DNA of 64,000 nt from Elusimicrobiota bacterium (lineage in GTDB: Bacteria > Elusimicrobiota > Elusimicrobia > FEN-1173). The notes under the pieces are model-generated. The model worked only from the letters and a program-made list of their open reading frames with translations, was not told the DNA's origin and made no database searches. The stretch's first letter is position 1; each line of letters opens with the position of its first letter. Positions 52,293 through 60,123 of this stretch are shown one piece after another. The position numbers were made by a program, and so were the translations under genes. The stretch lies in the NCBI GenBank assembly GCA_016722575.1, contig JADKIY010000006.1:310001-374000 (forward strand), in the 5' to 3' direction.

Positions 52293-53804
52293 ATGAACGA
52301 GCGTCGATTCCCGGAGCACTTCTACAATTGGATTTCCCTGGCGGGGGCCGCCCTGGCCGTGGGGGCTTTTTCCATCATCGTCCTTTTAATCCTGATCGAT
52401 TTCGTCGTCCAAGAAACCACGTTGTATCTGGGCATGTTGACCTACATGATCTTGCCCGGTTTTCTGGTGGCGGGGCTGGCCATGGTGTTGGGGGGCGCCC
52501 TCTGGGAGCGCCGCCGACGGGCCCGGGGCCTGTCCGCGAGCCTGGAGAAATCGTTCAACATCGATCTGCGGAATCCGCAAACCCGCCGGGCCATCCTGAT
52601 CGGCGTCGCGGTGACGTCGGTGTTCCTGGTGGCCTCCAGCCTGGGGACCTACAAGGCCTATCACATTTCCGAATCGACCAAGTTTTGCGGCACCCTTTGC
52701 CACTCCGTGATGTCCCCCGAATACACCGCCTACCAACGGTCCTCTCACGCCCGGGTGGCGTGCGTGGCCTGCCACATCGGGCCCGGGGCGGACTGGTTCG
52801 TCAAATCGAAACTGACGGGCGCCTATCAAGTGTATTCCACGATGTTTCACAAATTCGCCCGGCCCATCGAAACCCCCATCAAGAACCTTCGCCCCGCCCG
52901 GGACACGTGCCTGCAGTGCCATTGGCCCGAAAAATTCTTCGGCGAGCGCAAGCACGTGAACCCGCACTTTTTAGCCGACGAGAAGAACACGCCCTACCCG
53001 ATCACCCTGCTGGTCAAAATCGGCGGGGGATCGGCCCAATCCAACGGGGGGTCGGGCATTCATTGGCACATGATGATTTCCAATAAACTGGAATACATCG
53101 CCCGCGACCGGGCGCGGCAGGAAATCGCCTGGGTGCGCAGCACCTCCCGGGACGGGCGCGTGAGCGTCTACGAAGACCCGGACAACGCCCTCACCCCCGA
53201 GGAAAAAGCCAAGGCGGAAATTCGGACGATGGATTGCATCGATTGCCACAACCGTCCCAGCCACAATTACCGCCCTCCCCAAAAGGAAGTCAACGCGGCC
53301 CTGGCCGCCGGGGACATCCCGACGAACCTGCCCTTCATCAAGCGGGAGGCGGTGAAGGCCCTGGACGCGGAATACGCCGACAGCGCGGCGGCGCGCGCCG
53401 CCATCGCGGACAAAATTCGCGGATTCTACGAAAAGGAATACCCGGCGGTGTGGGCGTCCCGTCGGGCGGACGTGGAGGCGGCCGCCCGGGCCGTCCAGAC
53501 GATCTACGCGCAAAACTTCTTCCCCGAAATGCGGGTGACCTGGCGCGCCTACCCGGAAAACATCGGCCACTCCCTGGCGGCCGGGTGCTTCCGCTGCCAC
53601 GGCACGGGCCTCAAAACGTCGACGGGCGGGACGATCACCAAAAACTGCTCCACCTGCCACACGATCATGGCCCAAGGGACCGGTCCCGGGGCCGACACCG
53701 TCGCGCTCAAAGGCCTTCCCTTCCGCCACCCCCAGGACATCGGCGGCATGGAACAGGAAGGTCAATGCAGCGCGTGCCACCAGGGCGGCGCCGAATTGTA
53801 TTGA
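52293..53804 (+). CDS. ImcH-like NapC/NirT-type heptaheme cytochrome c
   Basis: The 503-residue protein starts after GAAGGAGA. It has three N-terminal helices (residues about 13-36, 46-66 and 103-121) and seven heme sites: one unusual CX3CH (CGTLCH) followed by CVACH, CLQCH, CIDCH, CFRCH, CSTCH and CSACH. The block FCGTLCHSVMSPEYTAYQRSSHARVACVACHIGPGADWFVKSKLTGAYQVY is the NapC/NirT tetraheme type; size, helices and heme number agree with ImcH of Geobacter, a quinol oxidase for higher-potential acceptors. It is the last gene of the electron-transfer operon. Confidence 0.85.
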   Translation: MNERRFPEHFYNWISLAGAALAVGAFSIIVLLILIDFVVQETTLYLGMLTYMILPGFLVAGLAMVLGGALWERRRRARGLSASLEKSFNIDLRNPQTRRAILIGVAVTSVFLVASSLGTYKAYHISESTKFCGTLCHSVMSPEYTAYQRSSHARVACVACHIGPGADWFVKSKLTGAYQVYSTMFHKFARPIETPIKNLRPARDTCLQCHWPEKFFGERKHVNPHFLADEKNTPYPITLLVKIGGGSAQSNGGSGIHWHMMISNKLEYIARDRARQEIAWVRSTSRDGRVSVYEDPDNALTPEEKAKAEIRTMDCIDCHNRPSHNYRPPQKEVNAALAAGDIPTNLPFIKREAVKALDAEYADSAAARAAIADKIRGFYEKEYPAVWASRRADVEAAARAVQTIYAQNFFPEMRVTWRAYPENIGHSLAAGCFRCHGTGLKTSTGGTITKNCSTCHTIMAQGTGPGADTVALKGLPFRHPQDIGGMEQEGQCSACHQGGAELY

Positions 53805-53994
53805 TCGGCCCCCGGGTCGGCACCGCGTTCCGGCCCGGCTCGATCGCTACGACCGGTTCCATCCCCGCGGACGCGAGGTTCGCGCGGGGCATGACGGCGG
53901 TCATGGCCCCGCCGGAGCGGTTGTGATTCAATAAGGGCGAGGGCAACGGCGCCCATCGACCGCGGTCCTCCCGGCGCTGGACAAAGGGGGCCCC

Positions 53995-54615
53995 GTGACG
54001 CGTTCTTCGACGAAGGACAATCGACGGTCGTTCGTTTTTCAAGTCCGTTCCGGGGTGGGCGAAGATCCCGCCGAGATATTAACCCACCTGACGCACGCCG
54101 TCTGGCGCGCCTTTGAAAAGCGCACCGGTCCGGGCGCCGTGGACCCCCACCAGTGGCCCAACGTTTTCCGAACCCTCCGCGACGCTTTTAAAAACCGCCT
54201 CTCCTACAACCCCCGTTGCGGCCAGTGGGATCATTGCCGCCGGGCCCCCTGCGCTTTCTGCGGCGAAGAATCCCACCCCGCGCCCGCCGGCCAGAAAATC
54301 TATCTATTGGAAACCCGCCAGCCGATTCTTCGGTTCCTCCAAATCCTCGCGGGGATCATCGCGCGTCGGTTCCACCGCCCGCCGGGGGCGCCGGCCGTCC
54401 GTCGCCGGGAACTTCGCGCCACGCTCGAAGCGTGTTTGACGGAGTCTTTGAAAGAGTATTTCTTCGTCAGCGACCTTTGCCGCCAGTGCCCGTTGCGCGG
54501 GACGGAGGCCGATCGACGGGTGTGGGTGCGTGAAACCATGGAACAGCCCTGGGGGGGATGGCGGAGCCTGGCGCCCCAGGACGCGACGGGCGGGAAGTCG
54601 CGAGAGGATTGGTAG
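53995..54615 (+). CDS. Hypothetical protein with two cysteine clusters
   Basis: The 206-residue soluble protein starts with GTG. It contains CGQWDHCRRAPCAFCGEE (four Cys, His) and CRQCPLRG (two Cys), which together could hold zinc or an iron-sulfur cluster. The rest is helical. No family is recognised. It comes after a 190-base gap that shows no clear terminator, and before the universal stress gene with a 9-base gap, so it may lead the stress cluster. Confidence 0.6.
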   Translation: MTRSSTKDNRRSFVFQVRSGVGEDPAEILTHLTHAVWRAFEKRTGPGAVDPHQWPNVFRTLRDAFKNRLSYNPRCGQWDHCRRAPCAFCGEESHPAPAGQKIYLLETRQPILRFLQILAGIIARRFHRPPGAPAVRRRELRATLEACLTESLKEYFFVSDLCRQCPLRGTEADRRVWVRETMEQPWGGWRSLAPQDATGGKSREDW

Positions 54616-54624
54616 GGGGAGCGC

Positions 54625-55524
54625 GTGAGATCCCCGGGCGGCGCGCTGAAGATTCTGGCGGGGATCGACGGCTCCGCGCCGGCCGGGCGCGCGGCCCAAT
54701 TCGCCCTGGAAAGGGCTTCCGCCGGGGGCGGATCCGTTTGCGTCGTGTCGGTGGTGCCGCCCCTCCGGCGGTCGCCCCGCGCCGGGGAAATCGCGGTGGT
54801 CGAGGCGTTGACCCTTCGGGCGCGGACGGCGCTGTCCGAATGGGCCGAACGCTTTGCGGACCGGGGCGTGAAGGCGGAGGTCCGGCTCCTGGAATCCGAC
54901 CGTCCGGCGGAGGCGTTGCTTCGGGAGGCGGAACGGGCGCGCGCTTCGATGGTGGCGGTGGGCGCCCGGGGGTTGTCGCCCTTCAAGGCCTTTTGGTTGG
55001 GGAGCGTTTCCCAGCGCGTGGTCCGCGGAGCCCGTCGTCCGGTTCTGGTGGTCCGGCGGGCGATGCCGCCCCGGGGCCTTCGGGTGTTGGTCGCGGTGGA
55101 CGGCTCGGCCGTGGGGCGTCGGGCGATCGCTTTTTTGAAGCGTCTGGGGCTGCCCGCCGGTTCGACGGTGACGGCGGTCCACGCGGTGGCCGACCCCCTG
55201 GCCCTCTGGGCGCCGGAAGCGGGCTACGGCGGCGTCTACCCCGGCGGGCCGTTCCCTTCGGAGTCCCGGGAACAACGGCGCGCGCGGGGGCTCCGGACCC
55301 TGCAAAAAGCCGTGAAGGACCTTCGCGGAAAATTTCCCCGGGCCCGGGGTCGGCTGGCCGAAGGACACGCCCCCGTTGAAATTTTGGCCGCGGCCGGCAA
55401 GGTTCGGGCGCACCTGGTGGTCGTGGGCGCCCGGGGGCTTTCCGGGTTGGACCGTTTTTTTCTGGGAAGCGTCTCGCAGCAGGTGCTGTCCCACGCCGAG
55501 GCGTCCTTGTTGATCGTTCCGTAA
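54625..55524 (+). CDS. Tandem universal stress protein (two UspA domains)
   Basis: The 299-residue protein starts with GTG after GGGGGAG. It has two UspA domains (residues about 8-145 and 150-299); each starts with an ATP-binding Asp strand (ILAGIDGSAPAG, VLVAVDGSAVG) and ends with the ATP motif G-X2-G-X9-GS (GARGLSPFKAFWLGS and GARGLSGLDRFFLGS). It should bind ATP and act in stress survival. Small genes for an ACT protein and a phosphoribosyltransferase follow closely. Confidence 0.93.
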   Translation: MRSPGGALKILAGIDGSAPAGRAAQFALERASAGGGSVCVVSVVPPLRRSPRAGEIAVVEALTLRARTALSEWAERFADRGVKAEVRLLESDRPAEALLREAERARASMVAVGARGLSPFKAFWLGSVSQRVVRGARRPVLVVRRAMPPRGLRVLVAVDGSAVGRRAIAFLKRLGLPAGSTVTAVHAVADPLALWAPEAGYGGVYPGGPFPSESREQRRARGLRTLQKAVKDLRGKFPRARGRLAEGHAPVEILAAAGKVRAHLVVVGARGLSGLDRFFLGSVSQQVLSHAEASLLIVP

Positions 55525-55535
55525 AAGGGGGGACC

Positions 55536-55742
55536 GTGACCAAAACCAAGCGCGGGGATCCGATGTTTAAAGGGGTGTTCGCCCCGTCGGTGAATATGGG
55601 TGAATTTCTGGAGGAGCGGGGGGATTTGCGCGCGGTGTTTGACCGGGTTCACGGCCATTTTTTCGACGCCTGGACCTGGGAAAATCCGCGCCGACGCCCG
55701 CGGACGGGTTCCAAAAAAACCGGAGGAGGCCCGCCGTGTTGA
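55536..55742 (+). CDS. Small hypothetical protein
   Basis: The 68-residue frame begins with GTG after GGGGGGA and ends inside the first codons of the ACT gene. The N-terminal part (MFKGVFAPSVNMGEFLEERGDLRAVFDRVHGHFFDAWTWENP) looks like a real folded peptide, and the tail is basic. A later ATG at 55563 is possible. The gap between two real genes would otherwise be unusually long for this cluster. No function is known. Confidence 0.5.
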   Translation: MTKTKRGDPMFKGVFAPSVNMGEFLEERGDLRAVFDRVHGHFFDAWTWENPRRRPRTGSKKTGGGPPC

Positions 55743-56152
55743 AAGCCAGTTTGGGAAAAGAAATCGTCGTCCGTCGAACCAACGAAATCGGGGCGCTGGC
55801 CGACATCGCCAAAACCGTCGCCGAAAAGGGCATCGGGATTCTGGCCGTGTCGGGCTGGGTGGAGGGCGCGGAGGGGATCTTCCGCCTCCTGGTGGACGAC
55901 ACGCTGCGGGCCGCGGACGCTTTGCGCGCCAAACACTTCGCGCCCCGGGAATCGTCGGTCGTGATCGTCGAGCTGCCCCACAAGCCGGGGCTCTTAAAAA
56001 TGATGACGGAGAAACTGCGGGACGCGCGCATCGACCTGCATCATCTCTACGCCTCCGCCCCCTCCGACGCGGCCCAATGCCTGGTCGTCTTTTCGAGTTC
56101 GGACAACCAGCGCGCGATGGTGGAATTGAACCACGCGAACCCGCCCCGGTGA
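55736..56152 (+). CDS. Tandem ACT-domain protein
   Basis: The 138-residue protein has two ACT-like halves (IVVRRTNEIGALADIAKTVAEKGIGILAVSGWV and VVIVELPHKPGLLKMMTEKLRDARIDLHHLYAS), the pattern of small free ACT proteins that bind amino acids and control an enzyme. The ligand is unknown. It has a GTG start, and its stop overlaps the GTG of the next gene. Confidence 0.85.
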   Translation: MLKASLGKEIVVRRTNEIGALADIAKTVAEKGIGILAVSGWVEGAEGIFRLLVDDTLRAADALRAKHFAPRESSVVIVELPHKPGLLKMMTEKLRDARIDLHHLYASAPSDAAQCLVVFSSSDNQRAMVELNHANPPR

Positions 56153-56835
56153 GATACGCCGATCGCTCCGCCGCCGGACGGCGGTTGGCGGAGGCCCTGG
56201 GGCCCTGGACCGACGAGAGTTCGCGGGTGCTCGCCTTGCCGCGGGGCGGCGTGCCGGTGGGCTTCGAAGTCGCCCGGGCGCTGGGCGTCCCCTTGGCGGC
56301 CCTTCCGGCCCGCAAGCTGGGCGCCCCCGGTCGGCCGGAATTCGCCGTGGGCGCCCTGGCCGGGTACGAATCCCCCGTGGTCGCCCTGGACAACGAAGCG
56401 CTTCAAAGCCTGGGCGTCACGCCCGACTACGTCGCGGAGGAAATCGAACGTCAACGGGCGCGGTTGGCCGAGTCCGTGGCGCGGTTCGCCCCGCCCGACG
56501 AGCGGCCCGTCCTGCGCGACCGTCAAATCATCCTTGTGGACGACGGCGTGGCGACCGGGGCCACCCTCCGCGCGGCCCTTTCGTTCCTGGAGAGCCAGGG
56601 GGCCCGGCCGGTCGTCTTGGCCCTTCCGGTGGGACCCCGGGACACCCTCCGAAAGCTCCGGCCGTTGGTGCGCGCCCTCCTGTGTCCGTGGATCCCCGAG
56701 CCTTTTTACGCCGTGGGGGATCACTACGAAAATTTCGATCCCGTGTCCGACGCGGAGGCCATCGCCCTCTTGCAAAGCGCCGAGGCGAAAGGGGCGAACC
56801 CCGCCCCCCGGGCTCTGGACCCCGCCCCGCGCTAA
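56149..56835 (+). CDS. Phosphoribosyltransferase-family protein
   Basis: The GTG in a GTGA overlap starts a 228-residue protein with VLALPRGGVPVGFEVARAL and the PRPP loop QIILVDDGVATGATLRAAL. This is the ComF/PRTase-like group with an inserted helical hood, often found beside universal stress genes. The natural substrate is not known; a hydrolase domain is absent. It ends 25 bases before the cysK promoter. Confidence 0.88.
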   Translation: MRYADRSAAGRRLAEALGPWTDESSRVLALPRGGVPVGFEVARALGVPLAALPARKLGAPGRPEFAVGALAGYESPVVALDNEALQSLGVTPDYVAEEIERQRARLAESVARFAPPDERPVLRDRQIILVDDGVATGATLRAALSFLESQGARPVVLALPVGPRDTLRKLRPLVRALLCPWIPEPFYAVGDHYENFDPVSDAEAIALLQSAEAKGANPAPRALDPAPR

Positions 56836-56859
56836 ACGGCGGCGTTCGCGCCGACCGCC

Positions 56860-56888
56860 TTGACAGGGGGGGGCGTTTTTTTTAACAT
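56860..56888 (+). promoter_or_regulatory. Sigma-70-type promoter of the cysK-cysE leader
   Basis: TTGACA (56860-56865) and TAACAT (56883-56888) are 17 bases apart. Transcription should start near 56895, about 400 bases before the cysK ATG, which makes room for the two structured leader elements. Confidence 0.7.
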
Positions 56889-56910
56889 CCTTTTTGCTTC
56901 AACGGCGAGG

Positions 56911-57085
56911 CCTTAAACTCCAACTTGCCCCGGCCGTTCCACCCCTCCAGGGGACGTTCGACCCGAAGTCGTTACGTGGTTTCCTCTTCGCGTTTTGGGG
57001 GGAGGCGGAAAAACAGGGCGCTAAAGCGGTGCAACGGTCGTTTCCCGATCCGCGCCGCTTTCCCAGCCGCGCGGTTCTTTTTTTT
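56911..57085 (+). promoter_or_regulatory. Leader RNA element A upstream of cysK
   Basis: The element contains block 1 TCCAACTTGCCCCGGCCG at 56919-56936 and block 2 AACAGGGCGCTAAAGCGG at 57012-57029. CGGCCGTT at the end of block 1 can pair with AACGGTCG at 57033-57040 to form a basal stem; CCCC-TCCA-GGGG is a small hairpin inside. About 70 bases more separate the blocks than in copy B. It ends with its own terminator. This layout is that of a riboswitch-like attenuator. I recognise no known class. Confidence 0.6.
57050..57085 (+). terminator. Intrinsic terminator of leader element A
   Basis: CCGCGC (57050-57055) and GCGCGG (57069-57074) form a GC-only stem, followed by TTC and eight T. It would stop the cysK transcript unless element A prevents it. 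Confidence 0.75.
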
Positions 57086-57110
57086 AGACGTAACGGATGA
57101 TGACGGCGGG

Positions 57111-57216
57111 CTTTAAGATCCAACTTGCCCCGGCCGGCCCTTCGGGGCGAACAGGGACTAAAGCGGCCGTTGTTCTTTTTTTCCGCGCCGCCGTCAAAGC
57201 CGCGCGGATTTTTTTT
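57111..57216 (+). promoter_or_regulatory. Leader RNA element B upstream of cysK
   Basis: Block 1 (TCCAACTTGCCCCGGCCG) recurs at 57119-57136, exactly 200 bases after copy A, and block 2 as AACAGGGACTAAAGCGG at 57150-57166. CGGCCG in both blocks pairs as the basal stem around a GCCC-TTCG-GGGC hairpin. A T-rich tract follows the stem directly and a second terminator lies behind. The shared unpaired bases AACAGGG and CTAAAG suggest a ligand site. Confidence 0.6.
57183..57216 (+). terminator. Intrinsic terminator of leader element B
   Basis: CCGCGC (57183-57188) and GCGCGG (57202-57207) form the same stem as the terminator of copy A, followed by A and eight T. It ends about 80 bases before the cysK ribosome site. 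Confidence 0.75.
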
Positions 57217-57297
57217 GGGTTCGGCCGCGCGGACATCGTTGATAAAATCCGGGCGGCGGCCGCTTCGGCGGTTTCCCTCCCCCTTGAGGAGAGTCGA

Positions 57298-58233
57298 ATG
57301 AAAATTGCGAAGAACGTGACGGAATTGATCGGCAACACGCCCCTGGTGCGATTGGGGCGTCTGGCCCAGGGCGTGGGCGCGGACATCGTCTTGAAGCTGG
57401 AGTTTTTCAACCCCGCCCACAGCGTGAAAGACCGCATCGGCTTGGCCATGATCGAAGCGGCCGAGGCCGCCGGGAAAATCAAACCGGACACGATCATTGT
57501 CGAGCCCACCAGCGGCAACACGGGAATCGCCCTGGCCATGGTGTGCGCGGCCCGGGGCTACAAACTCGTCCTGACCATGCCCGAAACCATGAGCAAGGAA
57601 CGGCGGACCCTGTTGAAGGCCTTCGGGGCGCAGATCATCCTCACCCCGGGGCCCGAAGGCATGGGCGGGGCCATCAAACGCGCGGAAGATTTGGCCGCCT
57701 CGGACCCGCGGTATTTCATTCCCCAGCAATTCAACAACGCCGCCAACCCCGCCGTGCACCGGAAAACCACCGCCGAGGAAATTTGGCGGGACACCGACGG
57801 CAAGGCGGACGTCCTGGTGTCCGGCATCGGCACCGGGGGGACCATCACCGGCGTGGGGGAAGTGATCAAGGCGCGCAAGCCTTCCTTTCGCTGCGTGGCC
57901 GTGGAGCCCGACGCGTCCCCCGTGCTGTCCGGCGGGGCCAAGGGGCCGCACCCCATCCAGGGCATCGGGGCGGGGTTCGTCCCGAAGATTTTGAACACGA
58001 AAATTTACGACGAGGTCGTCCGGGTCAAAAACGACGACGCCTTCGACATCGCCCGAAGGTTGGCGACGGAAGAGGGCGTGTTGGGGGGGATCTCCTCCGG
58101 CGCCGCGGTGTGGGCGGCCCTTCAGGTGGGCCGTCGGCCGGAGAGCCAGGGAAAACTGATCGTCGTGATCATCCCCTCCTTCGGCGAGCGGTATTTGAGC
58201 ACCGCCCTCTACGCGCATTTGGCCGATAATTGA
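57298..58233 (+). CDS. cysK: Cysteine synthase A (O-acetylserine sulfhydrylase)
   Basis: The 311-residue PLP enzyme turns O-acetylserine and sulfide into cysteine. It shows KLEFFNPAHSVKDRIG (PLP Lys in SVKDR), EPTSGNTGIALA, GIGTGGTITGVG and GISSGAA. The start is the ATG after GAGGAGAG; the frame stays open through the leader but that part is not coding. The stop overlaps the cysE start (TGATG). A long structured leader with two terminators precedes it. Confidence 0.97.
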   Translation: MKIAKNVTELIGNTPLVRLGRLAQGVGADIVLKLEFFNPAHSVKDRIGLAMIEAAEAAGKIKPDTIIVEPTSGNTGIALAMVCAARGYKLVLTMPETMSKERRTLLKAFGAQIILTPGPEGMGGAIKRAEDLAASDPRYFIPQQFNNAANPAVHRKTTAEEIWRDTDGKADVLVSGIGTGGTITGVGEVIKARKPSFRCVAVEPDASPVLSGGAKGPHPIQGIGAGFVPKILNTKIYDEVVRVKNDDAFDIARRLATEEGVLGGISSGAAVWAALQVGRRPESQGKLIVVIIPSFGERYLSTALYAHLADN

Positions 58234-58931
58234 TGCTTCAAACCCTCCGCCGGGATTTGTTCGCCGTCATGACCCGGGACCCGGCGGCCCGGAGCCGGCT
58301 GGAAGTGGTGCTGTGCTACCCCGGGCTCCACGCCGTTTGGATCCACCGGGGGACCCACGCCCTTTGGCGGATGGGGTTAAAGACCTTGGCGCGCCTATTG
58401 TCCCAGGTCGCCCGGTCTTGGACGGGCATTGAAATCCACCCCGGCGCGATCATCGGTCCGGGGCTGTTCATCGACCACGGCATGGGGGTCGTCATCGGCG
58501 AGACGGCGGAAATCGGCGCCAACGTGACGCTCTACCAGGGCGTGACCCTGGGCGGCACCAGCTGGCACAAGGGCAAGCGGCATCCCACTCTGCGCGACGG
58601 CGTGGTGGTGGGGGCCGGCGCCAAAGTTTTGGGCGCTTTTGAAATCGGGGAGCGAAGCCGGGTCGGCGCCAACGCCGTGGTGGTCAAGCCCGTTCCGCCC
58701 GATTCCATCGTGGTCGGCGTTCCCGGCGAAATCGTCCGCGGCGGGGCCCACGCCCACCTTCACCGGCCGGACTTGGACCACGGACGCCTTCCGGACGTGT
58801 TGAGCGACGCCATCGGCTCCCTGTCCGCCAAGCTGGCGCTCCTGGAATCGCGCCTGGCCAACGAAAAAGACCAGGCCCTCCTCACCGCCCCCGACCGCGC
58901 CGTCCGCCAGGACGACGATTTCTCGATTTAA
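58233..58931 (+). CDS. cysE: Serine O-acetyltransferase
   Basis: The 232-residue enzyme makes O-acetylserine from serine and acetyl-CoA. It has the left-handed beta-helix hexapeptide repeats with GIEIHPGAIIGPGLFIDHGMGVVIGETAEIG, TLYQGVTLGG and the catalytic His of IHRGTHALWR/HPGA. The N-terminal helical domain is short, as in bacterial short-type SATs. It forms the cysteine synthase complex with CysK. The ATG is in TGATG overlap; a TTG three bases earlier is less likely. Confidence 0.96.
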   Translation: MLQTLRRDLFAVMTRDPAARSRLEVVLCYPGLHAVWIHRGTHALWRMGLKTLARLLSQVARSWTGIEIHPGAIIGPGLFIDHGMGVVIGETAEIGANVTLYQGVTLGGTSWHKGKRHPTLRDGVVVGAGAKVLGAFEIGERSRVGANAVVVKPVPPDSIVVGVPGEIVRGGAHAHLHRPDLDHGRLPDVLSDAIGSLSAKLALLESRLANEKDQALLTAPDRAVRQDDDFSI

Positions 58932-58958
58932 GAGATTCACCGGATTTTTGATTCGACG

Positions 58959-58995
58959 CTTTGCCGAAGAGGCGTCAACGCCGCCGTCGGCAAAG
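58959..58995 (+). terminator. Nested hairpin after cysE, without T-tract
   Basis: CTTTGCCGA and TCGGCAAAG form a 9-bp stem around an inner GGCGT-CA-ACGCC hairpin, 28 bases after the cysE stop. A T-tract is missing, so it may protect the mRNA end rather than terminate. The following 150 bases up to 59149 hold no gene; a GC-rich inverted repeat (CCCCCG...CGGGGG) is near 59064-59084. Confidence 0.4.
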
Positions 58996-59149
58996 GCGTC
59001 CCGTCGCGTCGGATTAGCTTAGGACGTCCCGTGGAGGCGTCCCTTGAACGTTCCATGAGGGGTCCCCCGCGGATCCCGGGGGGGCTTTCCCACCGGCGCT
59101 GTCGGCCCAAGGGGCAGCGGCTGGCGCCTTCTCTTATGGGATCGGGTTA

Positions 59150-59680
59150 ATGCCGCCATTTGCTTTGCCCGGCAACGCCTATGTCCCGTCAATGACAAAT
59201 CCGATCGCCAACGGCGGGGGTGGTTATTTGTCGGCCCGGGCATTCGGGGAGGATGAAAGTTCCGCCCGTCGAGCGTGGCGGAACGGCTACTGGTCCGGCA
59301 GTTTAACGAATTCCGCGCACTACATACACAATAAATTCGCTGGTCCACCCAAAAGCGGGCAATATCTGATGTCTCGACGGTTGAATATTGGGCCTTTGGG
59401 AACAATGGCGAAGCTTTTTGGCGGGATCGGGCACTACGCACCGGTGGATGTGGATACGGGACGGACGAGGGAGCTGCTACCGAGGGATGGCCGGGGAGTT
59501 GCAGCTGAACATTCTTTCGCCGACGCCAGCCACAACTCTTACAGGAACTTCGGCTACGATCCAAGCACATCTTTCTACCCCCTCGACGTTTCTTTCGATC
59601 AAATTCCTTTGGGGGATAATGGGGGCTATTTCTTCCTCGGGAACAATTCCAACACGTGGGCGAATGGTGTCAATAAATGA
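59150..59680 (+). CDS. Hypothetical toxin-like protein (Rhs C-terminal module type)
   Basis: The 176-residue frame stays open about 100 bases upstream without a good start. The C-terminal half (GIGHYAPVDVDTGRTREL... DVSFDQIPLGDNGGYFFLGNNSNTWANGVNK) resembles the NSNTW/NSNTF ending of papain-like amidase or lipase modules found at the ends of Rhs and secreted effector proteins. There is no Rhs core in front of it, so it may be an orphan module. The next gene is coupled by an ATGA overlap, as often seen for toxin and immunity pairs. The function is inference. Confidence 0.45.
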   Translation: MPPFALPGNAYVPSMTNPIANGGGGYLSARAFGEDESSARRAWRNGYWSGSLTNSAHYIHNKFAGPPKSGQYLMSRRLNIGPLGTMAKLFGGIGHYAPVDVDTGRTRELLPRDGRGVAAEHSFADASHNSYRNFGYDPSTSFYPLDVSFDQIPLGDNGGYFFLGNNSNTWANGVNK

Positions 59681-60123
59681 CGAGAAAATCGAGGAGAGGA
59701 GTCGGGACCTTTTTCATTGCGATACTGTTGTCCCTGACGTTCTGTTTTAGTGGCGAGATGTTAACAAAGCGTGATTATATTCGGATGTCCAACGAAGAAA
59801 TTAGAGGCATTTTACTTATTCTGACGCCAATTGGCACAAAAGAGGCTGAAGTTAAAAACATCATCCGGGGGAAAATTCGTCGCTCAATAGAAAGAAAAGT
59901 TGTTTACGATAACCCAAAGGCAATGGAATTCATTAAGAATGACCCTGACCCTTCCGCAAGAAACATCGAACTTGGGGATTTCGACCTTGACGTCATACTG
60001 GCCCGCCATGGTTGGGCAAAGCACTTATTTTTAATGGGTTACACGGTGGAGGCATCGTGGCTGTTCAGTAAAGATGGTTTACTAAAAAACATTCGCGTGT
60101 CCCATCTTGAAGATGGCATTTGA
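59677..60123 (+). CDS. Small secreted protein, possible immunity partner
   Basis: The 148-residue protein starts at the ATG in an ATGA overlap. It has a signal peptide (TFFIAILLSLTFCFSG) with a Cys near its end. The mature part (LTPIGTKEAEVKNIIRGKIRR... WAKHLFLMGYTVEASWLFSKDGLLKNIRVSH) resembles small SmpA/OmlA-like or immunity proteins. The DNA is clearly less GC-rich than most of the window, a sign of recent acquisition. No family is certain. Confidence 0.55.
   Translation: MTRKSRRGVGTFFIAILLSLTFCFSGEMLTKRDYIRMSNEEIRGILLILTPIGTKEAEVKNIIRGKIRRSIERKVVYDNPKAMEFIKNDPDPSARNIELGDFDLDVILARHGWAKHLFLMGYTVEASWLFSKDGLLKNIRVSHLEDGI

Noticed and set aside
56855..56883. Terminator made from CGCC...GGCG and eight T after the phosphoribosyltransferase gene
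   Set aside because: The stem would be only four base pairs with a long loop. The same bases form a much better promoter (TTGACA, 17 bases, TAACAT).
56911..57216. T-box or SAM-I riboswitch before cysK
   Set aside because: The T-box sequence GGGTGG.ACCGCG, a specifier loop and the SAM-I core are not present in either copy.
57097..57297. Longer CysK start inside the leader
   Set aside because: The translated extension is low-complexity, runs through two terminators and is not like CysK; the ATG at 57298 has a good ribosome site.
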